Of a stretch of 64,000 bases of DNA, positions 45,003 to 52,730 are shown piece by piece. The notes beneath the pieces were generated by a model, which made no database searches, had not been told where the DNA came from, and saw nothing but the letters and a program-made list of their open reading frames with translations. The stretch is from Halomonas korlensis (GTDB lineage Bacteria > Pseudomonadota > Gammaproteobacteria > Pseudomonadales > Halomonadaceae): assembly GCF_900116705.1 (NCBI RefSeq), contig NZ_FPBP01000008.1:140744-204743 (forward strand), read 5' to 3'. How positions within the stretch are numbered: position 1 is the stretch's first letter; every line of letters starts with the position of its first letter. The translations under genes and the position numbers were made by a program.

Positions 45003-45164
45003 AGCATCTCCTCCCGTGTATTGATTGAGTAGCAGTCCTCCGTTCGAAGATTGGCGGCAATCACGTTTGCGGCCTGACAGGGATACGGCAGGCAACTGGT
45101 TCATTGACGTGAATGCGCCGGTATTTCCCATCGGGTTATACCGCATATCTTTCGTCGGCACGCT

Positions 45165-45262
45165 GGCTGCCTTTGTCGGCATAGGCGCTTTGGGTCGTCA
45201 GGTGCCAGATATTATTGAAAATCGTAGGCGCAAATTCACCCGTCGGCCAGAAGCGGGCCTTG
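45165..45262. repeat. Cassette-associated repeat, copy A
   Basis: Contains CTGCCTTTGTCGGC, left end ATAGGCGCTTTGGGTCG and right end CGGCCAGAAGCGGGCCTT, the two ends being imperfect inverted repeats. It matches copies B-D at 51-55 kb. The rest of 45003-45417 shows no gene. Confidence 0.7.
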
Positions 45263-45417
45263 TCACCGGTGTCGTTCTATTCGTTTGACCGCTGCAGCTT
45301 GTCTTCTCGTGCCGGCTTGGCACCATTGTCGCGAACTGACCTTGGTTCTCTTCGCATTCTGTCTGAGCGTCGAGGCTAGGCTAGAGACAAGGAGCTCATC
45401 GGCGGAGACACCTCATG

Positions 45418-46188
45418 TCAAGCGTGGTTGACCTCGACAATCAGGTCAGGCGTGAACAGGGGAGGGTCGAACTCGTCGGGATAGCCACCGGGGTTGGCGA
45501 TGACATGTGTTCCGCCTGTATCGAGATTCACCGGCTCGTGCACATGGCCATGAATCCATAGCTCCATGCGGCCCATCAGCTGCGGGAGATGGGAGGCAAA
45601 AGCCGGGGAGAGCGAATCGCCGCGGTAGCGTGATGGGATACAGGCGGACAGGGGCGCATGGTGGCTAATCACCACTCTCGGCCCATTGAACGGCCGTGAC
45701 AGCTCCCCTTCCAGCCAGGCCAGCGCTTCAGCATGCAGGCGTCGACTCCCCGCTGGGGTGAACACCTCCCCGTCCGGTTGCTCGATGATTCGGAAGTCCG
45801 GCATCAGGTCCAGTGCCCTGGCCTCGGTGAGTGTCGGATCATGGTCGGGCTGACCGGCATAGAGGGCAAAGTCGGTCCACAGCGTGGTGCCATGAAAGCG
45901 CACGCCGTTCATGGTCAGCGTGCGATTGTCCAGCAGGTGGATGCCGAGCCGTGCGGCCTCATCCTCCAGTTGCCGACGCAGCGCCGGCATGGCAGTGCCG
46001 TAGAATTCATGATTGCCGGGGACGTAGAGAATAGGCGTGCCGGCAAACCGCTCTGCCGCCCAGCCGAGGCCCTGGACGCCTGCGTGAATGTCGCCGGCCA
46101 GAATGACGGCATCGGCATCGACCTGTGGCAATATTCGCGGTTCGTCGAAGTGCTCCAGATGCAGGTCCGACAGTATTCTCAAGCGCAT
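45418..46188 (-). CDS. Calcineurin-like metallophosphoesterase
   Basis: 256 residues. The five metal motifs are in order: LSDLHLEHF, ILAGDIHAG, YVPGNHEFYG, VISHHAPLS and WIHGHVHEP. The ATG at 46188 follows AGGGAA and gives the family N-terminus (MRLRILSDLH). It is probably a phosphodiesterase or phosphatase of unknown substrate. Transcribed alone; 46189-46485 upstream is intergenic, with an A-rich stretch before the divergent dienelactone hydrolase gene. Confidence 0.88.
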   Translation of the reverse strand: MRLRILSDLHLEHFDEPRILPQVDADAVILAGDIHAGVQGLGWAAERFAGTPILYVPGNHEFYGTAMPALRRQLEDEAARLGIHLLDNRTLTMNGVRFHGTTLWTDFALYAGQPDHDPTLTEARALDLMPDFRIIEQPDGEVFTPAGSRRLHAEALAWLEGELSRPFNGPRVVISHHAPLSACIPSRYRGDSLSPAFASHLPQLMGRMELWIHGHVHEPVNLDTGGTHVIANPGGYPDEFDPPLFTPDLIVEVNHA

Positions 46189-46485
46189 CGTCAGTTCCCT
46201 TTGTAGTGCTCCATGCGTGCCAGTGTGCTTCACACGGATAACGAAGGCTACGGCCTGCTCTGCGACGCCCGGAGCCCTACGAACAGCGCCCCTGGTGCCA
46301 GGGACAAGGCAACAACCGGCCCAGGAGCCGCACGCCCCTCCCCTAAAGGCAGCCTCGTCCCAGGATAGGCAAAAAAACATACCATTCCTGAACGTAAAAA
46401 AAGCTGACGCAATTTCTTTACGAGAAAACGACCATATTATGTACAGCAACTAACGACCTCGCCATCGACACCCAGGAGCCTATTC

Positions 46486-47226
46486 ATGTCTCGTGCTATC
46501 GAAATCCCCGCCGTTGACGGCACCATCGACGCTCATGTCTTCACGCCCGGGAATGCCGACGGCCCCCTTCCGGCCGTGGTGCTGTTCACCGATATCGGCG
46601 CCCTGCGGCCCTGCTATCATGAGAAGGCCCAGCAGGTCGCGGACAACGGCTATGCCGTGTTGATGCCCAATGTCTATTACCGCGATGCGAATGGCCCCGT
46701 CGTGCCGGAGGGCAAGTCCTTCCGCGACCCGGACGTGCGACCGACGCTGGTCGAGTATGCCGGCCACCTCACGCCCGAGGCACAATCCCGCGACTTCGCG
46801 GCGCTACTGGACGCCATCGATAACGAGGCTGAGTTCGCGGACGGCAAGATAGGCGTGATCGGCTATTGCATGACCGGGGCCTTCGCGCTGCGCATGGCGG
46901 CCGAATACCCCGGCCGCGTTGCCGCGGCGGCCGGTTTCCACTCGGCCCGGCTGGCGGAGGCCGACGACCCGAACAGTCCCATGCACGTGGTCGGCAACAT
47001 CGAGGGGCGCGTCTATTTCGGCCACGCCGACAAGGACGAGTTGCTGCCCCCCGAGCAGATCGCCCGCATGGACGAGGCACTGGCGGCAGCCGGCGTGCAC
47101 TTCACCACCGAACTCTACAAGGGCGCAGCCCACGGCTTCACGGCCAAAGACGCCCCCTCCTACGACGCAGCCGCCGACGCCCTGCACCACAAGCGACTGT
47201 CCATGCTCCTGGAAGAGACGCTGTAA
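46486..47226 (+). CDS. Dienelactone hydrolase family protein
   Basis: 246-residue alpha/beta hydrolase. The nucleophile is a Cys, in IGVIGYCMTGAFALRMA (about 125). The acid is the Asp in GHADKDELLP and the His is in YKGAAHGFTAKD, all as in dienelactone hydrolases. Natural substrate unknown; no catechol-degradation genes are nearby. Directly downstream begins a recD fragment. Confidence 0.88.
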   Translation: MSRAIEIPAVDGTIDAHVFTPGNADGPLPAVVLFTDIGALRPCYHEKAQQVADNGYAVLMPNVYYRDANGPVVPEGKSFRDPDVRPTLVEYAGHLTPEAQSRDFAALLDAIDNEAEFADGKIGVIGYCMTGAFALRMAAEYPGRVAAAAGFHSARLAEADDPNSPMHVVGNIEGRVYFGHADKDELLPPEQIARMDEALAAAGVHFTTELYKGAAHGFTAKDAPSYDAAADALHHKRLSMLLEETL

Positions 47227-47280
47227 CGGGAGCGGACCGCTATATAGGGCCGCGATGGCGTGAGCAAAACCCGCCTTGAA

Positions 47281-47463
47281 GCAGAAGCGTGCTGCGCGTC
47301 GCCTTTTCCACGGCGAACGCCGACAAGCCCATCAAGTGGGTACTGCCCGACGCGCCCAATCCGGTCCTGACACATGAGCCTGTCTACACCGGCATCACCC
47401 GAGCCAAGCATTGGTTTACCTTATTAGAAAGCGAATACGGGATAATGGATGAGGCTACTGCCG
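47281..47463 (+). pseudogene. recD: recD 3' fragment with internal deletion
   Basis: Encodes LRVAFSTANADKPIKWVLPD joined to APNPVLTHEPVYTGITRAKH. This is RecD residues just before motif V fused to motif VI, with about 30 residues (including the HKSQGSEF motif) missing. In the intact recD the two break points carry the same CTGCCC hexamer, so the deletion probably arose by recombination between them. DNA similarity to 33.5-33.8 kb is high but not perfect. Confidence 0.85.
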
Positions 47464-47467
47464 CGTT

Positions 47468-47602
47468 GGGTAGCCGCGTTCGCGGAGTTCGATGGTGCAG
47501 GTGGTGTCGGCGAGCAGGGTGTCGCCGACACCACCTGCACCCGGCGAGCGTGCGGGCGCAGGGCGATGCGGGGCCCGGAGGCAGCTGTTGCCATGTTGCC
47601 AT
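47468..47602 (-). pseudogene. DUF427 gene 5' fragment, frameshifted
   Basis: Reading leftward it parallels the start of the intact DUF427 gene at 55.7-56.1 kb: RIALRPHARRVQVV (compare RLNLHPHSNRVRVV), then after a frameshift ADTTCTIELRERGYP (compare ADTTRAIELRERGYP). The upstream sequence including GCCTAGCACCAAAGAATG (47646-47663) also matches 56.13 kb. The 3' two thirds are lost at a direct junction with recD sequence. Confidence 0.8.
47495..47540. repeat. Perfect 19-bp inverted repeat, 8-nt loop
   Basis: Arms GTGCAGGTGGTGTCGGCGA (47495-47513) and its exact complement (47522-47540). It lies inside the DUF427 fragment. The homologous intact gene has only a poor quasi-palindrome there, so the perfect hairpin looks like the product of template switching. 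Confidence 0.85.
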
Positions 47603-47699
47603 CCCTTGCGTACGGGCAATGTCGTTATGTTGTTCCGAGACTCAGCCTAGCACCAAAGAATGTTTTGTTTCATGCATGGGATCACCGGCGAGGGGAGCC

Positions 47700-48692
47700 T
47701 CAGTCGTCGGGAATCAGCCGCTCGTTGTCGCCGGAAAAGGCGAAGCCGGCTTCCGGGCCACCGGCGATAACGTAGATGGCCCCCTCCACCGCCGCCGCAT
47801 CCAAGCCGTGGCGAGCCGTAGGCATGGCGGGCAGGCGCTTCCAGCGGTCCTCCTCCAGGTGGTAGCGCTCCGCCTCGTCGAAGGTGCGTTTCTCGGGCGA
47901 GACGGTCTCGCCGCCGAACAGGTAGACCCAGCCGTCGAGCGCCGTCACAGCGACCCCGCTGCGCCCGGTGGGCACCGGGGCCCCCTCCTCCCAATGATCT
48001 TCCTCCGGGTGATAGATCTCGTTGGTGGTGAGGCGGAAGGTAGCGTCGTCACGACCGGCGAGGACGACGATGCGACCGTCGATCTCGGCGGCACGGTGAT
48101 GGTTGCGCGGAGTGGGCATGGCCGCGAGCTGGCTCCACGCGTCGCGTTGCGGGTCGTAGACCTCGTGGACGCCGACATCCTCCCGGCCGTGCGTGGTGCC
48201 GCCAATGGCGTGAATGCGCCCATCGAGCACGGCCGTGGCCAAGGCACCCCGCGGGGTGGGGACCACCGGGCCCTGGTGCCATTCCTCCGTGTCGATGTCA
48301 TAGATATGGAAAGCGTCGGTGGGCTTGAAGCTGGCGTCGTCGTAGCCGGCGATCACGTAGAGACGGCCGTCGTGATACTCGAAGCCGGCGTGATTGACGC
48401 CACGCGGCAGCTCCGTGAGGGCTTCCCAGCGGTCGTCGCCGGGGTCATAGACGAAGAGCGTGCGCGGTGCGGTGGGGTCGCGCCCACCGGCCTGCTGGAA
48501 GCCGCCAGCGAGGAAGATGCGCTCGCCGTCGGTGGCCACGCTGACTTCGGTACGTGATTCGGGTAGCGGTGCCATCCGGCGCCACTCACCGGTGGCTTCC
48601 CGCACCTCGGCGACGGCCAGGGGAGCCGCCAGGAAGAGCCCCAAGGCGGCGCCTAGCCAGCCGACATGGGAATAGCGTGCTCTGGTGGGCAT
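47700..48692 (-). CDS. Exported Kelch-repeat protein
   Basis: 330 residues with a signal peptide (GAALGLFLAAPLAVA). At least five Kelch blades of about 50 residues follow, each with a GG-like turn and a Trp, e.g. IFLAGGFQQ then VYDPGDDRWEALTELP, and IHAIGGTTHG then YDPQRDAWSQLAAMP. This predicts a periplasmic beta-propeller, probably for binding. The start at 48692 has AGGAGG just upstream. No enzyme motif seen. The region 48693-48953 behind it holds no recognisable gene. Confidence 0.85.
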   Translation of the reverse strand: MPTRARYSHVGWLGAALGLFLAAPLAVAEVREATGEWRRMAPLPESRTEVSVATDGERIFLAGGFQQAGGRDPTAPRTLFVYDPGDDRWEALTELPRGVNHAGFEYHDGRLYVIAGYDDASFKPTDAFHIYDIDTEEWHQGPVVPTPRGALATAVLDGRIHAIGGTTHGREDVGVHEVYDPQRDAWSQLAAMPTPRNHHRAAEIDGRIVVLAGRDDATFRLTTNEIYHPEEDHWEEGAPVPTGRSGVAVTALDGWVYLFGGETVSPEKRTFDEAERYHLEEDRWKRLPAMPTARHGLDAAAVEGAIYVIAGGPEAGFAFSGDNERLIPDD

Positions 48693-48953
48693 GGTAAACC
48701 TCCTCTCGATGCTGTCACGCGCGCCTTTCCCCCTGGCTCTGGCGCCCTTCCTGGCGGCGGCGCGGGGACCTCTCTTCAGCTTAGCAGGCGAAAATGCGAC
48801 GCTGACGGACAGGAGCAGTCATTCAGAAGTTATTGATATTTGTATAATTTCACGTTCAGCCCGACAGAGGTCCCGATATCTGAGAAATGAGGGAGTCCAC
48901 CCCTCATGTTTAGCTCATCGCACTTTACCAAGAACCACAGTGCTGACTGGCTC

Positions 48954-50330
48954 CTACGCGGTGGCATCGAACACCTGCTTGACCAACTCAGCGAGCGTCG
49001 GGTGGACATGGATGCTGTCGCGCACCCGTTGTGCCTTGGCCCCCGGGGTGTTCATGGCGACCACCACCTCGTGAATCAGATCGGCTGCCTGGGGGCCGAT
49101 CAGGTGGAAGCCCAGGATCCGGTCGCTGCCCTTCTCGACCAGGAGTTTCGCAAAGCCCGGGGGTGAACCGACGATCTTGCCCTTGGCGAAATCAGCGTAA
49201 TGCTTCCGGGCCACAGTGTAATCGAGGCCCTGGTCGCGACAGGCACGCTCGGTCAGCCCGGCCGAGCCGATCTGCGGATGGCTGAACACGGCGTGCGGGT
49301 TGGCGGTGTAGTCGACGGCCAGAGAGGCACCGTGCGCGTTGCGGTAGGCAAGCTCACCTTCGTAGCTCGAGGTGTGCTTGAACATCCCCTGCCCGATGAC
49401 GTCGCCATAGGCATAGATGTCGGGGTGCGTGGTCCGCAGCCCGTCGTCGACCACCACGAAGCCGCGGTCGTTAAGCTCGACCCCCGTCTTCTCCAGTGAG
49501 AGCCCATCGGTGTTGGGACGCCGACCGGTGGCCAGCAGGAGCCGATCGCCGAGCACGGTACGTTCGCCATCGTCGGTGGCGACGACCAGGCCACACTGCC
49601 CGCCGCGCACCAGCGCCTGGCGCGCCTCGGCTTGCAGCACGGGCTCCACCTGCTTGGCAAGCTCCTGCGTGAACAGCGCCCGCACGTCGTCGTCTTCGGC
49701 CAGCAGGCATTCGGAATGGTCGATCACCGTGACGCGGGTGCCCAAAGCGGAGAAAAAATGGGCAAACTCGCAGCCGATGTAGCCGCCGCCGAGGATGATC
49801 AGGTGTTCGGGCTGCTCGGTGAGGTCGAAGATGACGGACTCGTTGGTGAGGTACCCGCTCTCTGCCAGCCCGGGGATCGGCGGGATCGCGGGTCGCGCGC
49901 CCGCCGCGATGAAGATCCGCTCGCCGGTCAGCCGGCGCCCGTCCTCCATCTCGATCAGCTTGTCGCCCACAAAACGCGCCCGGCCATAGTAGGGGGTGAA
50001 GGCGCTCTCCACCCAGCGGCGCACGGCAGCGGCGTCGTCCTCGCGCCGCCGGCGGACCGTGTCGAGAACGGCCTGGAAGTCGACGCGAACCGACGACTGA
50101 TCCAGGTGGATACCAAAGTCCGCGGCGTGCCGGATGGTCTGCATCACCTCGGCAGCCTGGATCAGGCCCTTCGTGGGGATGCAGCCGCGGTTCACGCAGG
50201 TGCCGCCGAGCTGCTCGGGACGGTCATCGACCAGCGCGACCGACTTGCCGTCCTGCTGCCCGAAATAGGCGGCCGTCAGCCCGGAGCCGCCGCCAATGCA
50301 GATCACGTCGTAGCGCTCAATCGCCGCCAT
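48954..50330 (-). CDS. FAD-dependent pyridine nucleotide-disulfide oxidoreductase (lipoamide dehydrogenase/mercuric reductase-like)
   Basis: 458 residues. The FAD motif is VICIGGGSGLTAAYFGQQ. The redox pair is GGTCVNRGCIPTKG (CxxxxC), the NAD(P) motif IILGGGYIGCEFAHFFS, the second FAD motif HPDIYAYGDVIGQG, and the C-terminal dimer motif SIHVHPTLAELV. No N-terminal lipoyl or HMA domain, and no 2-oxoacid dehydrogenase genes are near, so the substrate is open. The ATG at 50330 follows GGGAGGAA. Confidence 0.9.
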   Translation of the reverse strand: MAAIERYDVICIGGGSGLTAAYFGQQDGKSVALVDDRPEQLGGTCVNRGCIPTKGLIQAAEVMQTIRHAADFGIHLDQSSVRVDFQAVLDTVRRRREDDAAAVRRWVESAFTPYYGRARFVGDKLIEMEDGRRLTGERIFIAAGARPAIPPIPGLAESGYLTNESVIFDLTEQPEHLIILGGGYIGCEFAHFFSALGTRVTVIDHSECLLAEDDDVRALFTQELAKQVEPVLQAEARQALVRGGQCGLVVATDDGERTVLGDRLLLATGRRPNTDGLSLEKTGVELNDRGFVVVDDGLRTTHPDIYAYGDVIGQGMFKHTSSYEGELAYRNAHGASLAVDYTANPHAVFSHPQIGSAGLTERACRDQGLDYTVARKHYADFAKGKIVGSPPGFAKLLVEKGSDRILGFHLIGPQAADLIHEVVVAMNTPGAKAQRVRDSIHVHPTLAELVKQVFDATA

Positions 50331-50921
50331 GGTTCCTCCCTGCGTCACTGCGCGGCCCGACACGTCGGACGCCAAAACGACATCCACCCCTACGCCGCGC
50401 TCGATGTGGTCCGGCCGACCCTGTCGAGGTCGGCGATCAGGCTATTAGCTAGCGTAGTCCACTTCATGCTCGCCACGGGCGCAAGGTTTCGGCGAACCTC
50501 GCCCCTGAGGCCGCATCGATGATTGGCATTTGGCGTCGACGGGCGATTCGGCCGCGGAGGCTCACCTGGGCCGGCGGACGAGGCTTAGCTTTCCGCTGCC
50601 TCCGCCTCCGCAGAAGATCCGATCGTCGCCACCAGAATCGAGCGCCGACACGCCCACACCTGAAAAATAAAGAACATCCACTCCCGACAACTAAGCTACC
50701 AACATACGCCCCGACTCTGGATGACCACGAAAGTGGGTATCCGTTATTTCACAAGATCAAAAATCGCCACCAGTGGGATAACTGCCCTACTCAAGGGCAA
50801 CTGTCGGCCAGAAGCGGACATTCATACGGTACTGATATAATCCCCGCAGCACGCACGGCCTTATAATGTTTTCGTAGCCGATAACGATAAATCTGTCGCC
50901 GTGCCTGCGATTGTATGTAAA
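50331..50921. other. Gene-free boundary region
   Basis: No supported coding sequence. GC falls from left to right. A half-copy of the cassette repeat (CGGCCAGAAGCGGACATT, 50805-50822) marks the left limit of the cassette-like cluster. Confidence 0.5.
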
Positions 50922-51233
50922 CTATCCTCTATGATGGATGTTATATTTTGGTTTGTATTCTTTAATCAAATCCATTTCAATATGCCTAATTCCTTCAGAG
51001 CTTTCTACCGGGATTAAATTCCACGAGGTGAAAAATTTTTTCGATTCTTTTCTCGTGTGCTCTGCCACTCGAAGAAAACAATTCCAACCTCTCCCGACAT
51101 ATACAAGCTCATCAGCATCGAATAGCAAATAGATTCCTTGCTCGTTACCTTTTAAAGGTAACGAGCTGGCTTTTAGCTCTTCAAGATCTTCTCTATTCAC
51201 AGCTCCATTCCTATACGTATCACGAATGAACAT
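50922..51233 (-). CDS. GIY-YIG nuclease-like protein
   Basis: About 103 residues from ATG 51233. GIYLLFDADELVYVGRG gives the GIY and YVG strands; FLRVAEHTR supplies the catalytic Arg helix, IEMDLIKEYKPKYN the metal-binding Glu and final Asn. This is a compact single-domain GIY-YIG nuclease. The frame is open to 51308, but that extension is translated repeat sequence (copy B), so the later start is preferred. First (leftmost) gene of the cassette-like cluster. Confidence 0.8.
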   Translation of the reverse strand: MFIRDTYRNGAVNREDLEELKASSLPLKGNEQGIYLLFDADELVYVGRGWNCFLRVAEHTRKESKKFFTSWNLIPVESSEGIRHIEMDLIKEYKPKYNIHHRG

Positions 51234-51237
51234 ACCT

Positions 51238-51334
51238 GCTGCCTTTCCCGGCATGGCCGCTTTGGGGTCGCCAGCTACCGCAATAGCTCCATAAGCATAG
51301 CCTGACATTCACCATTCGGCCAGAAGCGGACATT
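51238..51334. repeat. Cassette-associated repeat, copy B
   Basis: Contains CTGCCTTTCCCGGC, then ATGGCCGCTTTGGGGTCG (51253-51270), about 46 bp, then CGGCCAGAAGCGGACATT (51317-51334). The two ends are imperfect inverted repeats. It ends just before the GIY-YIG start. Confidence 0.8.
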
Positions 51335-51374
51335 AAGCATTTGAAAACCATCAAGACATATCGCCTGAATCTCT

Positions 51375-52130
51375 TCAGCATTTCTCTTCAATTCTATCAA
51401 GAACCTTAATAAATGCATTCAGTGCTTCCTGAGGAAGGTTTTGACGCTTATGTGGCTCAATCAATAGGTAAATTGTTAAATTCAACATTGCCGCATTAGT
51501 ATGCCTTTGCAGGGCTGGGGTTGCGTCTACAACATTCGGTATGCCTGAATCTGAAGCATAAAGTACTTTATTTCGTTCATTTGCCAACCCTTTTATATAT
51601 AAATAGATTGACTCAATCCCTTTTTCTGTAGCGACACCTCTGACCTCTTTTAGGTAGTCTTTATTTTCACCCGCTGCGTCTTTTGAAAAAATGTGCAATG
51701 GCGGCTCAGGTATTAAGCAGTACTCTCTTTCACCCTTAACAAACATTGGCATTTTAACCCTGAAAATCTCTTCCCCACTCGGTTGAAACTCTGAATCAAA
51801 GTAGAGCTGTAATGAAAGTGACTCTTTTAGCGGGATCAGCGTCTCGCCTAGTAGTTTTAAGAAAGGATAGACGCCTGCTTTGAACCTGTGATCTCGCAGC
51901 TTGATTCTATTTGCATTATCATAATTTCGTTTTTTTAGGGCATGGAATAAAGAAGTTGCAGCTTCCTCCTCTGCAGTAATTGCCAGAAAGACTGCAACTT
52001 CAGGCATGTCGTCTTTTATCTCCCAAGCTCTTTCAAGATGGCGTCTGCAAGAAATAGCAGTATGCCCCCCGTACCCTCGGGTTTCTGAGGATTTTCTTAA
52101 AACCGTTAATTGAAATTCAGACAATACCAT
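51375..52130 (-). CDS. Cassette gene of unknown function, HEPN/AbiV-like appearance
   Basis: 251 residues from ATG 52130 (a GTG at 52160 is possible). The N-terminal half is helical with CRRHLERAWEIKDDMPEVAV, FLAITAEEEAATSLFHALKK and RIKLRDHRFKAGVYPFLKLL. The AEEEA helix followed by a DH(R/K)xKA motif recalls AbiV/HEPN-type proteins, and R-x5-H is present in RIKLRDH. The assignment is tentative. The C-terminal half is unrecognised. It lies between repeat copy B and an attC-like site. Confidence 0.55.
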   Translation of the reverse strand: MVLSEFQLTVLRKSSETRGYGGHTAISCRRHLERAWEIKDDMPEVAVFLAITAEEEAATSLFHALKKRNYDNANRIKLRDHRFKAGVYPFLKLLGETLIPLKESLSLQLYFDSEFQPSGEEIFRVKMPMFVKGEREYCLIPEPPLHIFSKDAAGENKDYLKEVRGVATEKGIESIYLYIKGLANERNKVLYASDSGIPNVVDATPALQRHTNAAMLNLTIYLLIEPHKRQNLPQEALNAFIKVLDRIEEKC

Positions 52131-52185
52131 TTGGCAAAGGACCCAAGCGATGTTCTCCACATTTTAGCACGTGCTACCCACGCTT

Positions 52186-52204
52186 CCGGCCAGAAGCAGC
52201 TATT
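52186..52204. repeat. Cassette-associated repeat, right end only (copy F)
   Basis: CCGGCCAGAAGCAGCTATT lies just upstream (minus sense) of the HEPN/AbiV-like gene; the left half is missing. Confidence 0.5.
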
Positions 52205-52218
52205 GAGATTTTCCTGAC

Positions 52219-52278
52219 GTATAACGCCTCAAACACCGGCGCAGCTATGCTGCGTCCGAGTGCTTTGACTTGTTATGC
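52219..52278 (-). repeat. Integron attC-like site
   Basis: 60 bp. In the minus sense it runs from GCATAAC to GTTATAC, with nested pairing TCAAAGCAC/GTGTTTGA and CGGACGCAGC/GCTGCGCCG around an ATA tip. The core boxes and the imperfect palindrome with extra-helical bases are those of an integron cassette recombination site. It begins 11 bp after the stop of the small secreted-protein gene, the normal place for attC. Confidence 0.8.
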
Positions 52279-52289
52279 GCAGACGATAA

Positions 52290-52472
52290 TTAATTAGACA
52301 TTGGACAGTTTTGATTCCCGTATATAACCTTCACCTCACCATCACCATACTCACAAAAAATCTTATCTGCATCAGCACCTGTACCAGCCCACTGGTTGAT
52401 CAAAGGGGATGCAAAACTTAGTGCAGACCAAAAAATAGATGATGTCACGAACAATAATGCTGCTTTTTTCAT
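52290..52472 (-). CDS. Tiny secreted cassette protein
   Basis: 60 residues. A signal peptide (LLFVTSSIFWSALSFA) precedes a 38-residue mature part with two Cys (KIFCEYGDG, NQNCPMSN) that could form a disulfide. No family recognised. The ATG at 52472 has GGAGATA upstream; a longer frame from 52562 is translated repeat. Its stop is 11 bp before an attC-like site, so it is a complete cassette gene. Confidence 0.65.
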   Translation of the reverse strand: MKKAALLFVTSSIFWSALSFASPLINQWAGTGADADKIFCEYGDGEVKVIYGNQNCPMSN

Positions 52473-52545
52473 TTGATATCTCCATGCCCTGTGTTTATTT
52501 ATGCTATGCGCTGGGCGATTACGCATAACCCCAATGAACGTCCCT

Positions 52546-52641
52546 TCTGCCTTTGCCACCATGGCCGCTTTGGGTCGTAAGCTGCTGCACCAGCTCCATC
52601 AGCGTAGCCTGAAGTTAAGCATCTGGCCAGATGTGCACATT
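52546..52641. repeat. Cassette-associated repeat, copy C
   Basis: CTGCCTTTGCCACC, then ATGGCCGCTTTGGGTCG (52561-52577), then CTGGCCAGATGTGCACATT (52623-52641). It lies 90 bp upstream of the small secreted-protein gene. Confidence 0.75.
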
Positions 52642-52658
52642 GAGAATTTATGATTTTT

Positions 52659-52720
52659 AACGCCGTTCATTACCGGCGCCAGCGGAGTTGGCGTCCGGCA
52701 CCGACGGCACGTAGTAATGA
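52659..52720 (-). repeat. Degenerate attC-like hairpin
   Basis: Nested arms TCATTAC/GTAATGA (52667-52673, 52714-52720) and CCGGCGCCA/TGGCGTCCGG (inner, 7-nt loop), and an AACGCC box at the left end. In the minus sense it begins about 10 bp after the stop of the membrane-protein gene. The outer R'' box is not recognisable, so it may be an eroded attC. Confidence 0.45.
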
Positions 52721-52730
52721 CTTTTTAATA

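Noticed and set aside
50519..50866. Plus-strand open frame in the boundary region
   Set aside because: Composition is that of noncoding GC-rich DNA, it crosses a half-repeat, and no family motif or good ribosome site is present.
51234..51308. N-terminal extension of the GIY-YIG protein
   Set aside because: The extension is translated repeat copy B; the ATG at 51233 begins after the repeat.
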